A DNA stretch of 64,000 nucleotides from Hofstenia miamia (taxonomy: Eukaryota; Xenacoelomorpha; Acoela), in contig SCFE01000001.1 of the NCBI GenBank assembly GCA_004352715.1, positions 1,499,411 through 1,563,410 on the forward strand, read 5' to 3'. Below are positions 10,242-20,352 of the stretch, one piece after another. A program made the translations under genes and the position numbers. The stretch's first letter is position 1; each line of letters opens with the position of its first letter. The notes beneath the pieces were generated by a model. The model saw nothing but the letters and a program-made list of their open reading frames with translations. It ran no database searches and was not told where the DNA came from.

Positions 10242-11541
10242 CAACACTATGTCATCTCGTCTATGTAATGGGTGACTTCAACTTTCCAAATCTTGATATT
10301 GCCTGTGGTATATCGGATTTGGAATACGATCAATCAATTTATGACTGCATTACAAGGTTGGATCTTGATCAAATAATAATGATCCCTACGCATTTAAATG
10401 GAAATACGTTAGATCTTGTGTTTACTAATGATTTTAATTTGTATATCAACGATGCTCTTTGTGTTTCTCCCCAAGCTACTATTTCCGACCATGCTATTCT
10501 AATACTTAACACTCATCTATCTTTACGCGATATCTCATCTTTAAAAGTAAATGATTCTGGATTGACGAACAAAATGCAATATTCTTTTAACTACGCAAAT
10601 GAATCTGCCTCAACTGAATTTTATCAAGTATTTCTTTTTTCGTTCAATATCAATGGTGATGACAATGATTCTTATGTCAGACTTTGGTATGAAAATATAA
10701 TAGAAAGCTTTTTACAATTTATTCCTCAAAAAAAATTCGTCAATTGTTTCCTTCGTAGTTTACCTCTCATACGATTCATTTATATAATAAATGCAACTCC
10801 CTAATAAAACGGGTTGGTAAGCCAAATGAGAAGTATTATGATTTGTCTAACCAATTACATGGTTAAAGATCTAGATGTGTTTATCACGTCAAATTTATCT
10901 TGGTCCTACCACATTGCTCATAGAATTAAAAATTGTAATCTTATTTTACTTAGATTAAAAAGGAGTGTGCCACAAATCGCTCCCCCATCACTGAAAATTA
11001 AGTTGTATAAATCACTTATTCTACAAAGTTTATTATATGCCTCGCAAACGTGGTTTGCAAATTCAACGGATGTGGTAAAACTGGAAAAGTTTCAAAGATG
11101 TTTTGTCTGGATTTCAAAGATGGAGTATCGTGTGGCATTAAAGTTTTTTGATACTTTTCCGGTTTCTGTGCAACTCCCGTAAAATGACATCAATGTCATG
11201 ATTGATATTCTTAATGACAGTATTGACTTAAATTTCCTAAACTATGTCTCATTTTTAAAATTAAAGCCGTTAAAATATTCAAGTGTGAATTGTGGTATTT
11301 CAACAGAATCTGCCGCATTTGTAACTTTTTAATTATTAAATACAAGTTTAACTTCTTTGGGATGAAAAAGATTCTGAAAAAGAACGTCTTTGGAATTTTG
11401 AAAGGCTACTATTTGTCTGATTACCAAAGTTATGGATGCAAAAGATTTTTGCTATGTTTTTGCTCTGATTGTCAAAAATTCGTTAATTTTTTATTAGTTG
11501 AAGTAGTTTAATAAAGCCTTGAAGTAGTAGTAGTAGTAGTA
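10242..11541 (+). pseudogene. LINE-A ORF2 remainder, reverse transcriptase core deleted
   Basis: From about 10262 the endonuclease resumes with VMGDFNFPNLD (G-D-F-N motif), LDLVFTN and the terminal S-D-H motif near 10490. The post-endonuclease linker follows. Near 10860 it jumps straight to the thumb/post-RT region: VKDLDVFITSNLSW, then LYKSLILQSLLYASQTW. The fingers and palm that should lie between, including the Y-A-D-D box, are absent with no gap here, so it is a real internal deletion of roughly 300 codons. Frame changes occur near 10740 and 11180. The element ends with AATAAAG at about 11510 and an (AGT)n tail at 11522-11540. Confidence 0.75.
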
Positions 11542-11544
11542 AAG

Positions 11545-12237
11545 CATATTTAGAGGGAAAATTCACACTTATGTTTCATTGGTCCGTCATACACATTTCC
11601 AGGGATGATAGTGTAAATCACAGCCCCCGCGTTATTAATGTACAATAACGTTACACTTTTTGTATGTTCATTTTGGTGTTTAATTCATTATTCTTTTGTT
11701 TTGTGCAACTGTTATTTAAAAAATTGCAATTTGTGATATTATATGAACCATCATTGTAGAATGAACCATTTCCATGTTGTTCACATGAGATGGATTTTTC
11801 TTCCATTTTTTGTGATGAAAATTCCGCAGGTGAAACTTAACACTGTATGGATAAGAAGCTTAAATCGGTAGATTGCATAATAACATCTTTCTAGCCTGTA
11901 TGTAAATGAATTTTGAGAGATGCTAATTTTAATATCTATAAGTTCTTGTTATCATTATTTTATAAATACAATCTATAAGCTCGAATGGAAATTAATACTT
12001 GCAAAATGCCTCGCACTTGCACAACATAGAAGTTCACAGAAAATATAATGCATTAGACTTACCGAAAATACGTCGCCACATTTAGATGCATGGAGCAATA
12101 ATATATAACAAAGAAAATCGTACTTCTATCAATTAACAAAAGATCCAACAGTGGATTAAAAAAGCAATGTATTTAAAATGGAAATTCAATAAAAAAACTG
12201 CACAAGTATTAGAGTGTTTATGCAACACTAGCTAAAA
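11545..12237. other. intergenic, nothing recognised
   Basis: Ordinary AT-rich sequence with no coding or repeat signal that I can support. It contains TATTTAGAGGGAAAATT at 11547-11563, the inverse of 7698-7714. Confidence 0.4.
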
Positions 12238-12411
12238 TTAGTCATTTGAGAAGAGTGTGTCATCAAACTGAAATATATCAATGCTGTCGTTTAAATGTTG
12301 TTCTATAAATGATTCTGATTCAGTCGGAGACATGTCTAAAGTTGGAAAAAGCGCATCAACATCTGGAATAAAACTCTCTGCTATTGATTTGAACCGTTCT
12401 TTACACGAACG
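12238..12411 (-). CDS. candidate terminal exon of an unidentified host gene
   Basis: A 58-codon open stretch on the minus strand follows a strong splice acceptor (TTTTATTTTAG before 12411) and ends at TAA 12238-12240. It encodes an acidic, Ser/Asp-rich C-terminus (ESFIPDVDALFPTLDM near the start, FDDTLFSND at the end), a composition seen in acidic activation or interaction tails. It begins in phase 0. The candidate exon at 15297-15476 ends in phase 0, so the two could join across an intron that now holds the piggyBac derivative at 12948-13838. I do not recognise the protein. It is shorter than simple open-frame cut-offs, so the case rests on the splice site, phase and composition. Confidence 0.45.
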   Translation of the reverse strand, partial: RSCKERFKSIAESFIPDVDALFPTLDMSPTESESFIEQHLNDSIDIFQFDDTLFSND

Positions 12412-12947
12412 CTAAAATAAAATTGACAACATGTTTCTAAAACAATCAAAATATAATTGGAAAAATTATTGAATTTTGGAGAATTATCAATTTTGGAAAC
12501 AAATTAAACCAAATATAAAAACAAAAACTTTCAACAATTGAAATTTAGGGGTTGTACTGTACCTACATGAAATTCACACAGATTTATAGAATTCGAATTT
12601 CCTAAAACCCAAAGCATAGACATAGTGTTGAAAGTGATTTAAGTAATTTAAAAATTATTGAGAGTATTTTTATAAAATCCTTGCAACCAAGTTTAAACAC
12701 AAAAGAAGACTATATTTATAAATTAAATTTGCCACTTTTTAAAATTTAAAAAATTATAATTATTGTAAAATCTAGTAAATTTAGAAGGAATAATTTGTAA
12801 AACTGACGATGACTTTGTAAGTCGAAATATATCTGCATGTTCTTATTAAGGTTAATTAAGTTCCTAAAAAACGACGCATTATTCGATGCAATATTAATTA
12901 TACTACGAAATCTATATAATATATTTGGCATCATTAAATCAAATTAA

Positions 12948-13838
12948 AACTAGAAGGACGGGAGCGGTCATTTTGACCGCAAGTGGGTATTGCACCTTTA
13001 ATAACTTTGTTGGTACATGTTTTATTCACCTCATACACTACGACTTTTAATATTTCTTGCCAGCAAATAAAAAACAGCATGCAGTGTTCAGTAAGTGCAA
13101 TGTAAAATTTTTGTTTCTTGTTTTACTTAGAAGGCCGAAGCGACTAATTGGACCCTGAATAACACTTTTTGCCTTTTATTTGTCAAATTCACATAATTTC
13201 TTCTGCTTCATAAGTCTGTGTATCCATTTCAGTTAGTAGCGTCACCGCACCACGGCAATTTGCTCTCAGTTCTTACTTGAGTTGAGTGATTATCAAGGAG
13301 AATCCGGAGATGATGACAGTATAAGAGTGTGGATTTGGAGGATTCCGCGCAAGTGCATTCAATTTGTTCAGAAAGTGATGTTACTGAATTTTCTGATGAT
13401 AACTCTGAACGTATAACTCCTAAATCAGGAAAAATTTCGGCTGGTTTGGAAGCAAGAGATGACGAGCAAACATCTCAGGAGGTAACACAAACAAAGCCAA
13501 AACAGTGAAATCTTGTTGAAACAAGTCTGCTAAAGTATGGAATGGTTGCGATAAACCGGTCTGTGGCAACTGCTCGATTCCCACCACTACGTACTTGAAA
13601 TGCTTAGAAAAATGATATCTTTCCAACGTTTTCGCTAAGTTTAGAGCTACTATACAGAGTATTTTTGTTTGGCTGTTAATAACTCTTTAATTGTCTTAAA
13701 AAACATCCGTTAATCTTTGAGTGCTATTTTCGTTGATCAAGGGGTTCAGGTAAATGCAAGGAATAGAATTTGAGAATAAGCGGCCAAAATGACCGCAGCC
13801 GTCCTTTTATGTATAACGAAAATCCCGTCTTTCTAGTG
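12948..13838 (+). mobile_element. piggyBac-like element, internally deleted, TTAA target duplication
   Basis: The insertion is flanked by TTAA at 12944-12947 and 13839-13842, the piggyBac target. Ends are inverted: left A-ACTAGAAGGACGGGAGCGG, right (reverse complement) CACTAGAAAGACGGG followed by a second AAGGACGGCTGCGG. Subterminal palindromes GCGGTCATTTTGACCGC and its partner lie at both ends. Inside is an acidic N-terminal transposase fragment (about 13284-13500, SESDVTEFSDDNSE) joined to a C-terminal cysteine finger (CDKPVCGNCS, about 13545-13615). The catalytic DDD domain between them is missing, so the element can only move if another copy supplies transposase. Confidence 0.82.
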
Positions 13839-13842
13839 TTAA

Positions 13843-15296
13843 ACAAAATTAATAGAAAGTCAATTCGGTGATTGACCTTTTTCGTGTTAATTACTTGAAA
13901 TGACGAAGCCTCCTTGAATCAATAGTGGGTGTGGGTAAAATTTCCTAACAATCATGCGGGTGCGGTGCAATGCGGTTACAAAAATTACACCCACGTTCAT
14001 GTAAGGCTCTAAGTCATCCGCCACAAAGGATTAAAAACGTTTTAAGACATTAATACATATTTTTTATTGAATTATATTTCTTGTCCCATAAATTATTTAA
14101 TATTTCAACATTATGTACTTAGAAAATATCATATTTGTACTACTAGTGTAGTTATGACAGTAAGCATTCTCAACTCCTGCTTAAAAATGATAATTATTAA
14201 TCTTAATGCTCGAGTGTAATGAATTTAAGTTTTAATTTTCTAGGAAAAACAAAATATTTGCGACTTCAGTTGTTTGATATTAGTTAAAATTTTAATGGTT
14301 CGTCAATTTGAATTCTTCAGTTTAATCGAAACATTTTCGTGATTAAATTCATTAATGAAACAGGTTTCATATTAAAACACTAAATTCCAGTAAGTTAATT
14401 AACATATCAGCCGAACAGAGTAAAAAGTACACCTGAATTATGCAAAAGAGCGAGGCCATTGAACCATGCAACACAAGACGGTATTGGGCTCTACTTCACC
14501 ATCACAAAATTAATCTAGTTAATATGTACATGCATAAATTCACAAATCAAATAGCTGTGATGCTTAGGATTGACACAATTAGATAACTGCAGGCATCAAG
14601 CAATTGACCAAACAACAATAAATTATAAATTTGCCAGAGACACTTTGAATAAGCTGCCCCGCTCATCTCACTGAAATAGTGGTTGGGAAATACAAATTAT
14701 AACGTGGTTCATAATCGTACAAGCAATTTTGAGCGATTTTGAATTTAAGGTCACATCTAAACCAAATAACTTCGATAAAGCTTAGTTAAAATATCAGAAT
14801 TTTATTCAATTCGATATAAATCTGATTTTCATAAATTGTATAAATTTTAAAATTTATATTTTTAGGCAAATTTCAAAAAATTAAAAAAATGTTAAGAAAC
14901 TTAAACATAACACAAGGTTTTCTACGTGTCTCAGAGGACTTCGCATGTTGGAATAAATAACTCCAAAGTGCTGATCTTTCCCTCTATATCTGTCATTGTG
15001 AACAAGAATGAAAAATGCGCTAGATGTTCTCTTAGCTTTTTCTTTCTTGACATCAAAGACCATCAGTCTGAGCGGCTCACCAATGTGATTAATTGCTCAT
15101 ACGAAAGGTATTTTCTTAACTTGAGGTGCGCAAGTTATCCTGTTATCTTTACATTCGGATAAAAACAGATGATGAATTACGGTTAATACCATGGACTTTC
15201 ATTTGGAAAAGTGTTCACCCTACTTACAGCAATTGTGAAAGTGTGTCGGATAGGTCATGCCACACTTCAGTAGCATCAAAAAAAATTTGGATTTAC
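13843..15296. other. intergenic or intronic; one ambiguous coding-like patch
   Basis: Mostly featureless. At about 14900-15080 both strands are open. The minus-strand reading is Lys/Arg-rich and could be an exon in phase 0 between the candidate exons at 15297-15476 and 12238-12411. The plus-strand reading contains KCARC. The possible splice sites are weak, so I do not choose between them. Confidence 0.3.
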
Positions 15297-15476
15297 CGCT
15301 TGCATTTGATCGAGAACTTGGCTGATTAGGTTAAACAACGACATGCGATCTTCAATGTTCCATTTGATATTAGGGTTCGCTATTGCTTCATACTGCTTCG
15401 GGATTTCTGAGGAGCTTTCGTCTAACCTTAACGAGAGAAAAGGAGAATACCCCATATGCTGTTCAAATGCGTGTTG
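15297..15476 (-). CDS. candidate internal exon of an unidentified host gene
   Basis: A 60-codon open stretch on the minus strand lies between an AG acceptor (CTACTAAG before 15476) and a donor GCG|GTAAAT after 15297, in phase 0 at both ends. The peptide has balanced composition and a predicted helix (IEDRMSLFNLISQVLDQMQ), unlike neighbouring random reading frames. The acceptor lacks a good pyrimidine tract. With 12238-12411 it may form the 3' part of a host gene on the minus strand. No family recognised. Confidence 0.4.
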
Positions 15477-16599
15477 CTTAGTAGTGACATCTTACTCGCT
15501 TTCTGTTTCAAAGCCAGTAAACTGGTTTAGGCTTTTAATAACATGCGTTGTACCGTTTTCAGACGAGAATTTGGAGTAGGGGAACTGACAAATGCTATTC
15601 TTGGCATATTACCAAGAAAAAGTTTGTACAAAAATAAAATAAAACGATGTGCAGTTTAAAAAAATAACCCCGTTTTAATTGTATTCAAGCTGGGCATTTT
15701 GGGCTCCTCATGTGATTTTGATGATATTCCGAAACTGCACAATAGTTATTTTTAAATATATAGTTATAATTATAATTATCCACAACTTTAATTAGGAAAA
15801 ACATCGTTGTAAATTTTGAATGACAGTATACTTTTACATAGTACAAGACCTTGAAACACAGGCTTTAAAGCAAAAAGCACGTCAAATTTTGAAATCAAAA
15901 TAGAAAAAATGTTGGAGTGCATTTTATTGGCTTATGAGAAATTGAAACTGTACACATAAATGAAAAGTAGCAGATTTAGAAGTATGTAATTACTAATAAA
16001 AACATTGAATAAAAACAAATGTATTAAAATATGTCATATAAAACTGTATAAAAAATGTTTCAGAATATTACCCGATTTAGATTATAAGTTGACAGACTTG
16101 ATTAAGAATATAATGAAACTTGATAACAAAATTCTCGAAAAGTTATCGTGCACATGCATTCTAAACGAACAAAATACTTACTCTAGTCACTAAAATATAC
16201 AACATTTAATGATTATATTGTGACAGATAAAAATATAATACAATGTCATTAGCTTAAGAAATTTCAAAAATAATTCCCACAACAGAAAGACATACGTGAA
16301 TCATTAAATTGAAATCTGTTATCAAATAAGCTAAGAATGAAAGCGCTCGAATTTCAAGAGATTATACAACAATAAATGTCATTCTAATAACGACCAGTGG
16401 CGGAATATTATATGTAACTAAAATTATGTGTTTGTATTTCATATGCTCTATAACTTGATAGGATTACTTATTTCAATAATTTGCTTAAAACTATCATTTA
16501 ATAGCAATAAACAAAGAATTGACAAGCTAAACATGCAATGTATAGGGGTTTCAATGAAAATCTTCTTTTTAAATTTTATGACATTTTTAAGAAGCGTTC
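15477..16599. other. AT-rich stretch, nothing recognised
   Basis: No coding, structural or repeat signal that I can support. Confidence 0.4.
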
Positions 16600-16830
16600 A
16601 AACGTACAGCTTTGTTCACAACTTTTTGGAAATTAATGATTTTGTTCACCAAAAGTCGTAAGTGCTAACTCAAAAAAAACTTTGTTGTCAACAAAGTTTG
16701 CAGAGTTATATCGATTCTACTTTAGCTGACAACTTTTGGCGAGATAATGAAGTTGACAACAAAGTTTCAAGTGTGAACTCGAAAAAACTTTGTTGTGAAC
16801 TTTTCAAAACAAATACTGAGTGTTAGCTTA
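16600..16830. repeat. inverted-repeat cluster, AACTTTGTTG family
   Basis: A perfect 21-bp palindrome at 16678-16698 is built from AACTTTGTTG and its complement. Further copies of GTTGACAACAAAGTTTC and AACTTTGTTGTGAAC follow, each next to a GTGTGAACTCG-type flank. The same motif set recurs at 22220-22345, so this is a dispersed element, probably a small non-autonomous DNA transposon. Confidence 0.6.
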
Positions 16831-17039
16831 AACGAATGTATAATTAAATAAGCAGCTTATTCTGTTAATTTATTACTTCCGGGGCGAATGCAGGGATTCC
16901 TTGATTTAACGCAAAAGACACGATCATTTTGCGCATTATTCAATCTCTGGATAATCTATTTATTCCCTCAATTATAAGCATGTGGTCGATTGAAAACGAA
17001 ACCCAATTAATAGAGCTCAGGGGTCATTGATTCTTTTTC

Positions 17040-17330
17040 GATAGCACTTGCAATGCTGATCGTTATATTGGCATGTTGTCAGATAATTTTTTTACAAGTT
17101 TTACAGTCATTACCCAACAATGAAAATTTCATCTTTCAGCAAGACGGTGCCCCTCCCCATTACGCAAATATCAGTAGACATTGATCGATTGAAAACTTGA
17201 CAGACCTTTGGATCGGCCGCTGTGGAACCTTTTGTGAATGCCCTTCAAGATCTTCATACCTAACTGTTCCTGATTTCTTTCTATGGGAATTCCTGAAAAA
17301 AACTAAATCAGCACAATATTGCAAATACTC
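17040..17330 (+). pseudogene. Tc1/mariner transposase fragment
   Basis: Decayed catalytic core of a Tc1/mariner-superfamily transposase. Successive frames give an ADRYIGML-like segment, then QDGAPPHYAN (second catalytic aspartate), WIGRCG, and TVPDFFLWEFLK (third catalytic region, D-F-F-L-W). It has several stops and shifts. It belongs to a different lineage from the copy at 105-951, closer to the W-I-G-R-R-G type also seen at 26972-27700. Confidence 0.75.
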
Positions 17331-17354
17331 GGTAGCTGCGGGCTACAATCATTA

Positions 17355-17502
17355 GTACACACTTACAACTTTTGTTGTGCGCCTAATTAAATCATGAAAG
17401 GTTGCGCGCAAAAGTAGAACTTTTCAAATTTGGTTTACAATAAAGTTGGAATCACGTACACACCTACAACTTTTATTTGTGCGCCTTATTAAATCAAGAA
17501 AC
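17355..17502. repeat. 46-bp direct repeat pair
   Basis: Two near-identical units (17355-17400 and 17456-17502), each starting GTACACAC and containing TACAACTTTT and TGTGCGCCT, are spaced about 101 bp apart. They directly follow the mariner relic and may be its subterminal repeats or part of another element. Confidence 0.5.
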
Positions 17503-18064
17503 AATTAGTAATGAGAGTAAAAAATAAGTAGCAATGAAATATTATGTATGTTTACATGATGTTTATATCAATTTAGTTTAGTCGCAGAGATCATTGCAAA
17601 ATTCAATCGGCTAAGAACGCAATTTTTCAAAGAATTATGAAAGACACAAGGACATAGGAGTGGGGATGGGGTAGAAAATATCTACCAAAGTAAATGGAAA
17701 CATTTCCAAACTCTTTCATTCTTGAGAAGCCAAAATATGCGACAATGCCAAGCATTGCCTTAAATTATAAATATAAGTTATTGCCAAAAAAAAATTAATA
17801 CATTTCTATACAAAACTCACACTATATTCCAAAAACAATGTCATTTTGACAGTCTAAGGCGCCTTCACAACTAAAATAGTTCATAAAGCTTTCCCGAATT
17901 CTCTTTGGCCTTCTTGAATAATTGTTACTGCCTTGACGACTTATTGACAGAAGATTCAGCTGCGCATTTAGGATTTTTAAAACGGGGGAGGGGGCTGACA
18001 CTAATTTTTACAGAAAAAAATTGTAACCAAAAAGTTTTTTGAACAAAAGTAAATTTACACAAAT

Positions 18065-18378
18065 GCAATCGTCTGTTTTTAGCAGCTAATCGATTGATTA
18101 CATGGTGCTTCTTCGAAGTCTTCCAAGTTGTGCTCCATGTTGAGTACAATATCTTCAATGTGGAAGTGCTGCAAAAGAAAGTTATGTAAAATGCATGTTG
18201 ATTTTACTACAATCTTTACATTGGAAGGTTGCAGATCTATAGTTGTAAAGAAATTCTAAATTTATTAACAAGTAAGCCAAATGCATTATCTGAAAATCTT
18301 CTAGCCCGTGATAATCTATAATTAAATATTCTCTGGGCATCTGTTAAATTCTTCTGGGGAAAGGGTTTCATCAAACTT
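18065..18378 (-). pseudogene. PIF/Harbinger transposase, C-terminal part
   Basis: The minus strand encodes LMKPFPQKNLTDAQ, then FNYRLSRARRFSDNAFG, then after one frame shift KIVVKSTCILHNFLLQ. These are the consecutive conserved motifs at the end of PIF/Harbinger transposases, including the R-R-x-x-x-N-A-F-G box near the last catalytic residue and the I-x-x-A/S-x-C-x-L-H-N-F motif. The N-terminal part lies 1.7 kb upstream at 20035-20296. The DDE core between is gone, and other elements sit in the interval. Confidence 0.85.
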
Positions 18379-18382
18379 TATT

Positions 18383-18860
18383 TGACAAAGAACTGCAACA
18401 TTTGCGCCGAAGGACACCGCTTGGAACATAAACACTTGAATCTTGTAGTAATCTCAACTAAATATAGATGTAATTATTTGATGTTAAAACAAAATTTTAC
18501 ATAATAGTTCACAATACATTAACGTTATAATATACATGTATTAGCTAATTTTTCTTATAGCTAAATAACTCAGATGATTACCATGGCTCTAAAACAAGTG
18601 AACAATCCCAATTTCCAAAACCCCGCACTGCTAAAAGTCAAGAAGGAAATTGTAGGACGAAATATTACAAACAGCCAAAAAACTTTTAACAAAAGATAAT
18701 ATGCATTGATGCATTAGTTTAACATTATTACAATTCAAAATACATTATAGCCAAACTTTTATATATTTATATTTAGATATGAGCAGCAGTTCGACATCTA
18801 CGACAGATATTTCCAATTTTGTTGACAAAGAACTGCAACATTTGCGCCGAAGGACACCGC
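18383..18860. repeat. 39-bp exact direct duplication (18383-18421 and 18822-18860)
   Basis: Thirty-nine identical bases starting TTGACAAAGAACTGCAAC occur twice, 439 bp apart. The first copy abuts the Harbinger LMKPFP motif; the second lies inside the open frame at 18780-18973. This looks like filler DNA copied from nearby during repair of a break inside the Harbinger element. Confidence 0.7.
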
Positions 18861-18973
18861 ACGAAATCGAAGCAGTATTGTTTCATTACAGTGAACAAGC
18901 ATATGCCGAATCAAGTGGTCGAAATATGAGTGCGTCTTTAATGTTTTACTTTTTTGCAGTAGATTATAATTAA
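18780..18973 (+). CDS. short unrecognised open frame
   Basis: An ATG at 18780 opens a frame of about 64 codons: Ser/Thr-rich start (SSSSTSTTD), then a charged, plausibly helical stretch (ELQHLRRRTPHEIEAV). A possible acceptor (ATATTTAG) precedes it. It lies between the two Harbinger halves on the opposite strand and may be a host exon or an element-encoded accessory frame. No family recognised. Confidence 0.22.
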
Positions 18974-19063
18974 TACGATTACATACAATTTTTCTTATAG
19001 CTAAATTAATTACATTAATTATATTAATTTTAGTTATTCCTGAACAGATTGGTGGATTAGGAC

Positions 19064-19572
19064 CAGACTTGTCTAAGCTCGGCTCGTTTAAATTTTGAGT
19101 AAGTTCGACTCGGCTCGCCACATTAAATCTTTCAATGAGGCTCGTTTCAGCTCGATATATTTTTTAAAAATATTGTGTTCTCAGGATTTTTTGCATTGCT
19201 CTTCCTATTATTTAATAAACATTTCTAAAATACGATTATATATAAGGAATATTGAACGAAAAAAATAAGAAAAATCTGCATAATCAAACTAACAAGCAGC
19301 ACTATAAATTTGGTTTGCTCAAAAACGGCTCGTTGTATATCCAATACTCTGCTCAAGCTCGGCTCGTTGACAAGTCTGATTAGGACNCCTATTATTTAAT
19401 AAACATTTCTAAAATACGATTATATATAAGGAATATTGAAGGGAAAAATAAGAAAAATCTGCATAATCAAATTAACAAGCAGCACTATAAATTTGGTTTG
19501 CTTAAAAACGGCTCGTTTTGGGCTCGTTGTATATCCAATACTCTGCTCAAGCTCGGCTCGTTGACAAGTCTG
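19064..19572. mobile_element. hAT-type MITE with perfect 8-bp target duplication
   Basis: Ends are CAGACTTGTC (19064-19073) and its complement GACAAGTCTG (19563-19572). They are flanked on both sides by ATTAGGAC (19056-19063 and 19573-19580), the 8-bp duplication expected of hAT transposons. The interior is rich in GCTCGGCTCG motifs and non-coding. The right part is present twice around the single N at 19387 (19204-19386 and 19388-19580), which looks like an unmerged contig overlap; the true element is probably about 0.3 kb. Confidence 0.82.
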
Positions 19573-19701
19573 ATTAGGACCACATCACATAACTTCTCTA
19601 GTTCAACGATGCACACTCAATACATTAACTAAAATTTTGTAATGCAAATTTTTTCAGTAATTCAAAATATGTCATGGTTTTACATATATAAATATATACA
19701 T

Positions 19702-19916
19702 ATATTGGTCTGATGTAACATACAAATTGAAATTTATGAGTTACAATGGATAAAATTTAATAGTTCTAAAGTTACAACGAAACAAAATGGCAAACACCAA
19801 TGATAAAATATTTTTCAATACTATATGTATTCACATATATTGGTCCGTTGTAACGTTAATATTGGAAATTACAACGGACCAAATATTTGTGAAATTTTTT
19901 TACATCAAACCAATAT
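19702..19916. mobile_element. small hairpin MITE
   Basis: Outer inverted repeats ATATTGGTCTGATGTAA (19702-19718) and TTACATCAAACCAATAT (19900-19916) enclose an inner perfect 14-bp hairpin, TTGGTCCGTTGTAA at 19840-19853 against 19869-19882. It is about 215 bp, non-coding, and lies between the Harbinger halves. Superfamily undetermined. Confidence 0.6.
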
Positions 19917-20034
19917 ATATATATATATATTTAGGAAAATGCATATAAAACATACCTGCATATAATTAGCTTGAAGCACAGATTAATAAACAAGTTTCAT
20001 AGACAATATAAAATACAGTTTAATTTCCAAGACG

Positions 20035-20296
20035 AAATTGATAATGCAAGTCCGTAAAACTATCACCTGTTGCTAAAAATCTTAGTGTCACGCCAAGTTG
20101 GTGAAATATTTTCTCGCAGATGGCTTTGTTGTCTGCACAAATATCGTCCAAGTGTATTTAGTAGAAAATCAAAATCACTTGCTGACATTCTGTAAAAATT
20201 TCTGAAATCTTGCTCATCAGATAGACGCAATTCATTTGATAACGACATTGTTATGCCATGTTTACATCTCTTTTGCCCACACAGTCTTTTATCCAC
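20035..20296 (-). pseudogene. PIF/Harbinger transposase, N-terminal part
   Basis: The minus strand reads DFRNFYRMSASDFDFLL, then LRENISPTW, and after a frame shift VTLRFLATGDSFTDLHYQF and RLGN. This is the N-terminal helical and helix-turn-helix region of PIF/Harbinger transposases, with the diagnostic L-R-F-L-A-T-G-D and Y-Q-F-R-L-G motifs. It stops near 20035 where the element is broken. Together with 18065-18378 it shows one Harbinger copy whose catalytic centre has been replaced by later insertions and deletions. Confidence 0.88.
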
Positions 20297-20352
20297 ACGT
20301 TTTGGAATTTACAAGTGTTTTTTCGTTTCGTTTTATGTGAATTGCGAGGAAG

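Noticed and set aside
14926-15162. KCARC motif resembling the zinc-binding end of an isoleucyl-tRNA synthetase on the plus strand
   Set aside because: No further synthetase motifs upstream or downstream, no second C-x2-C, and the opposite strand is equally open.
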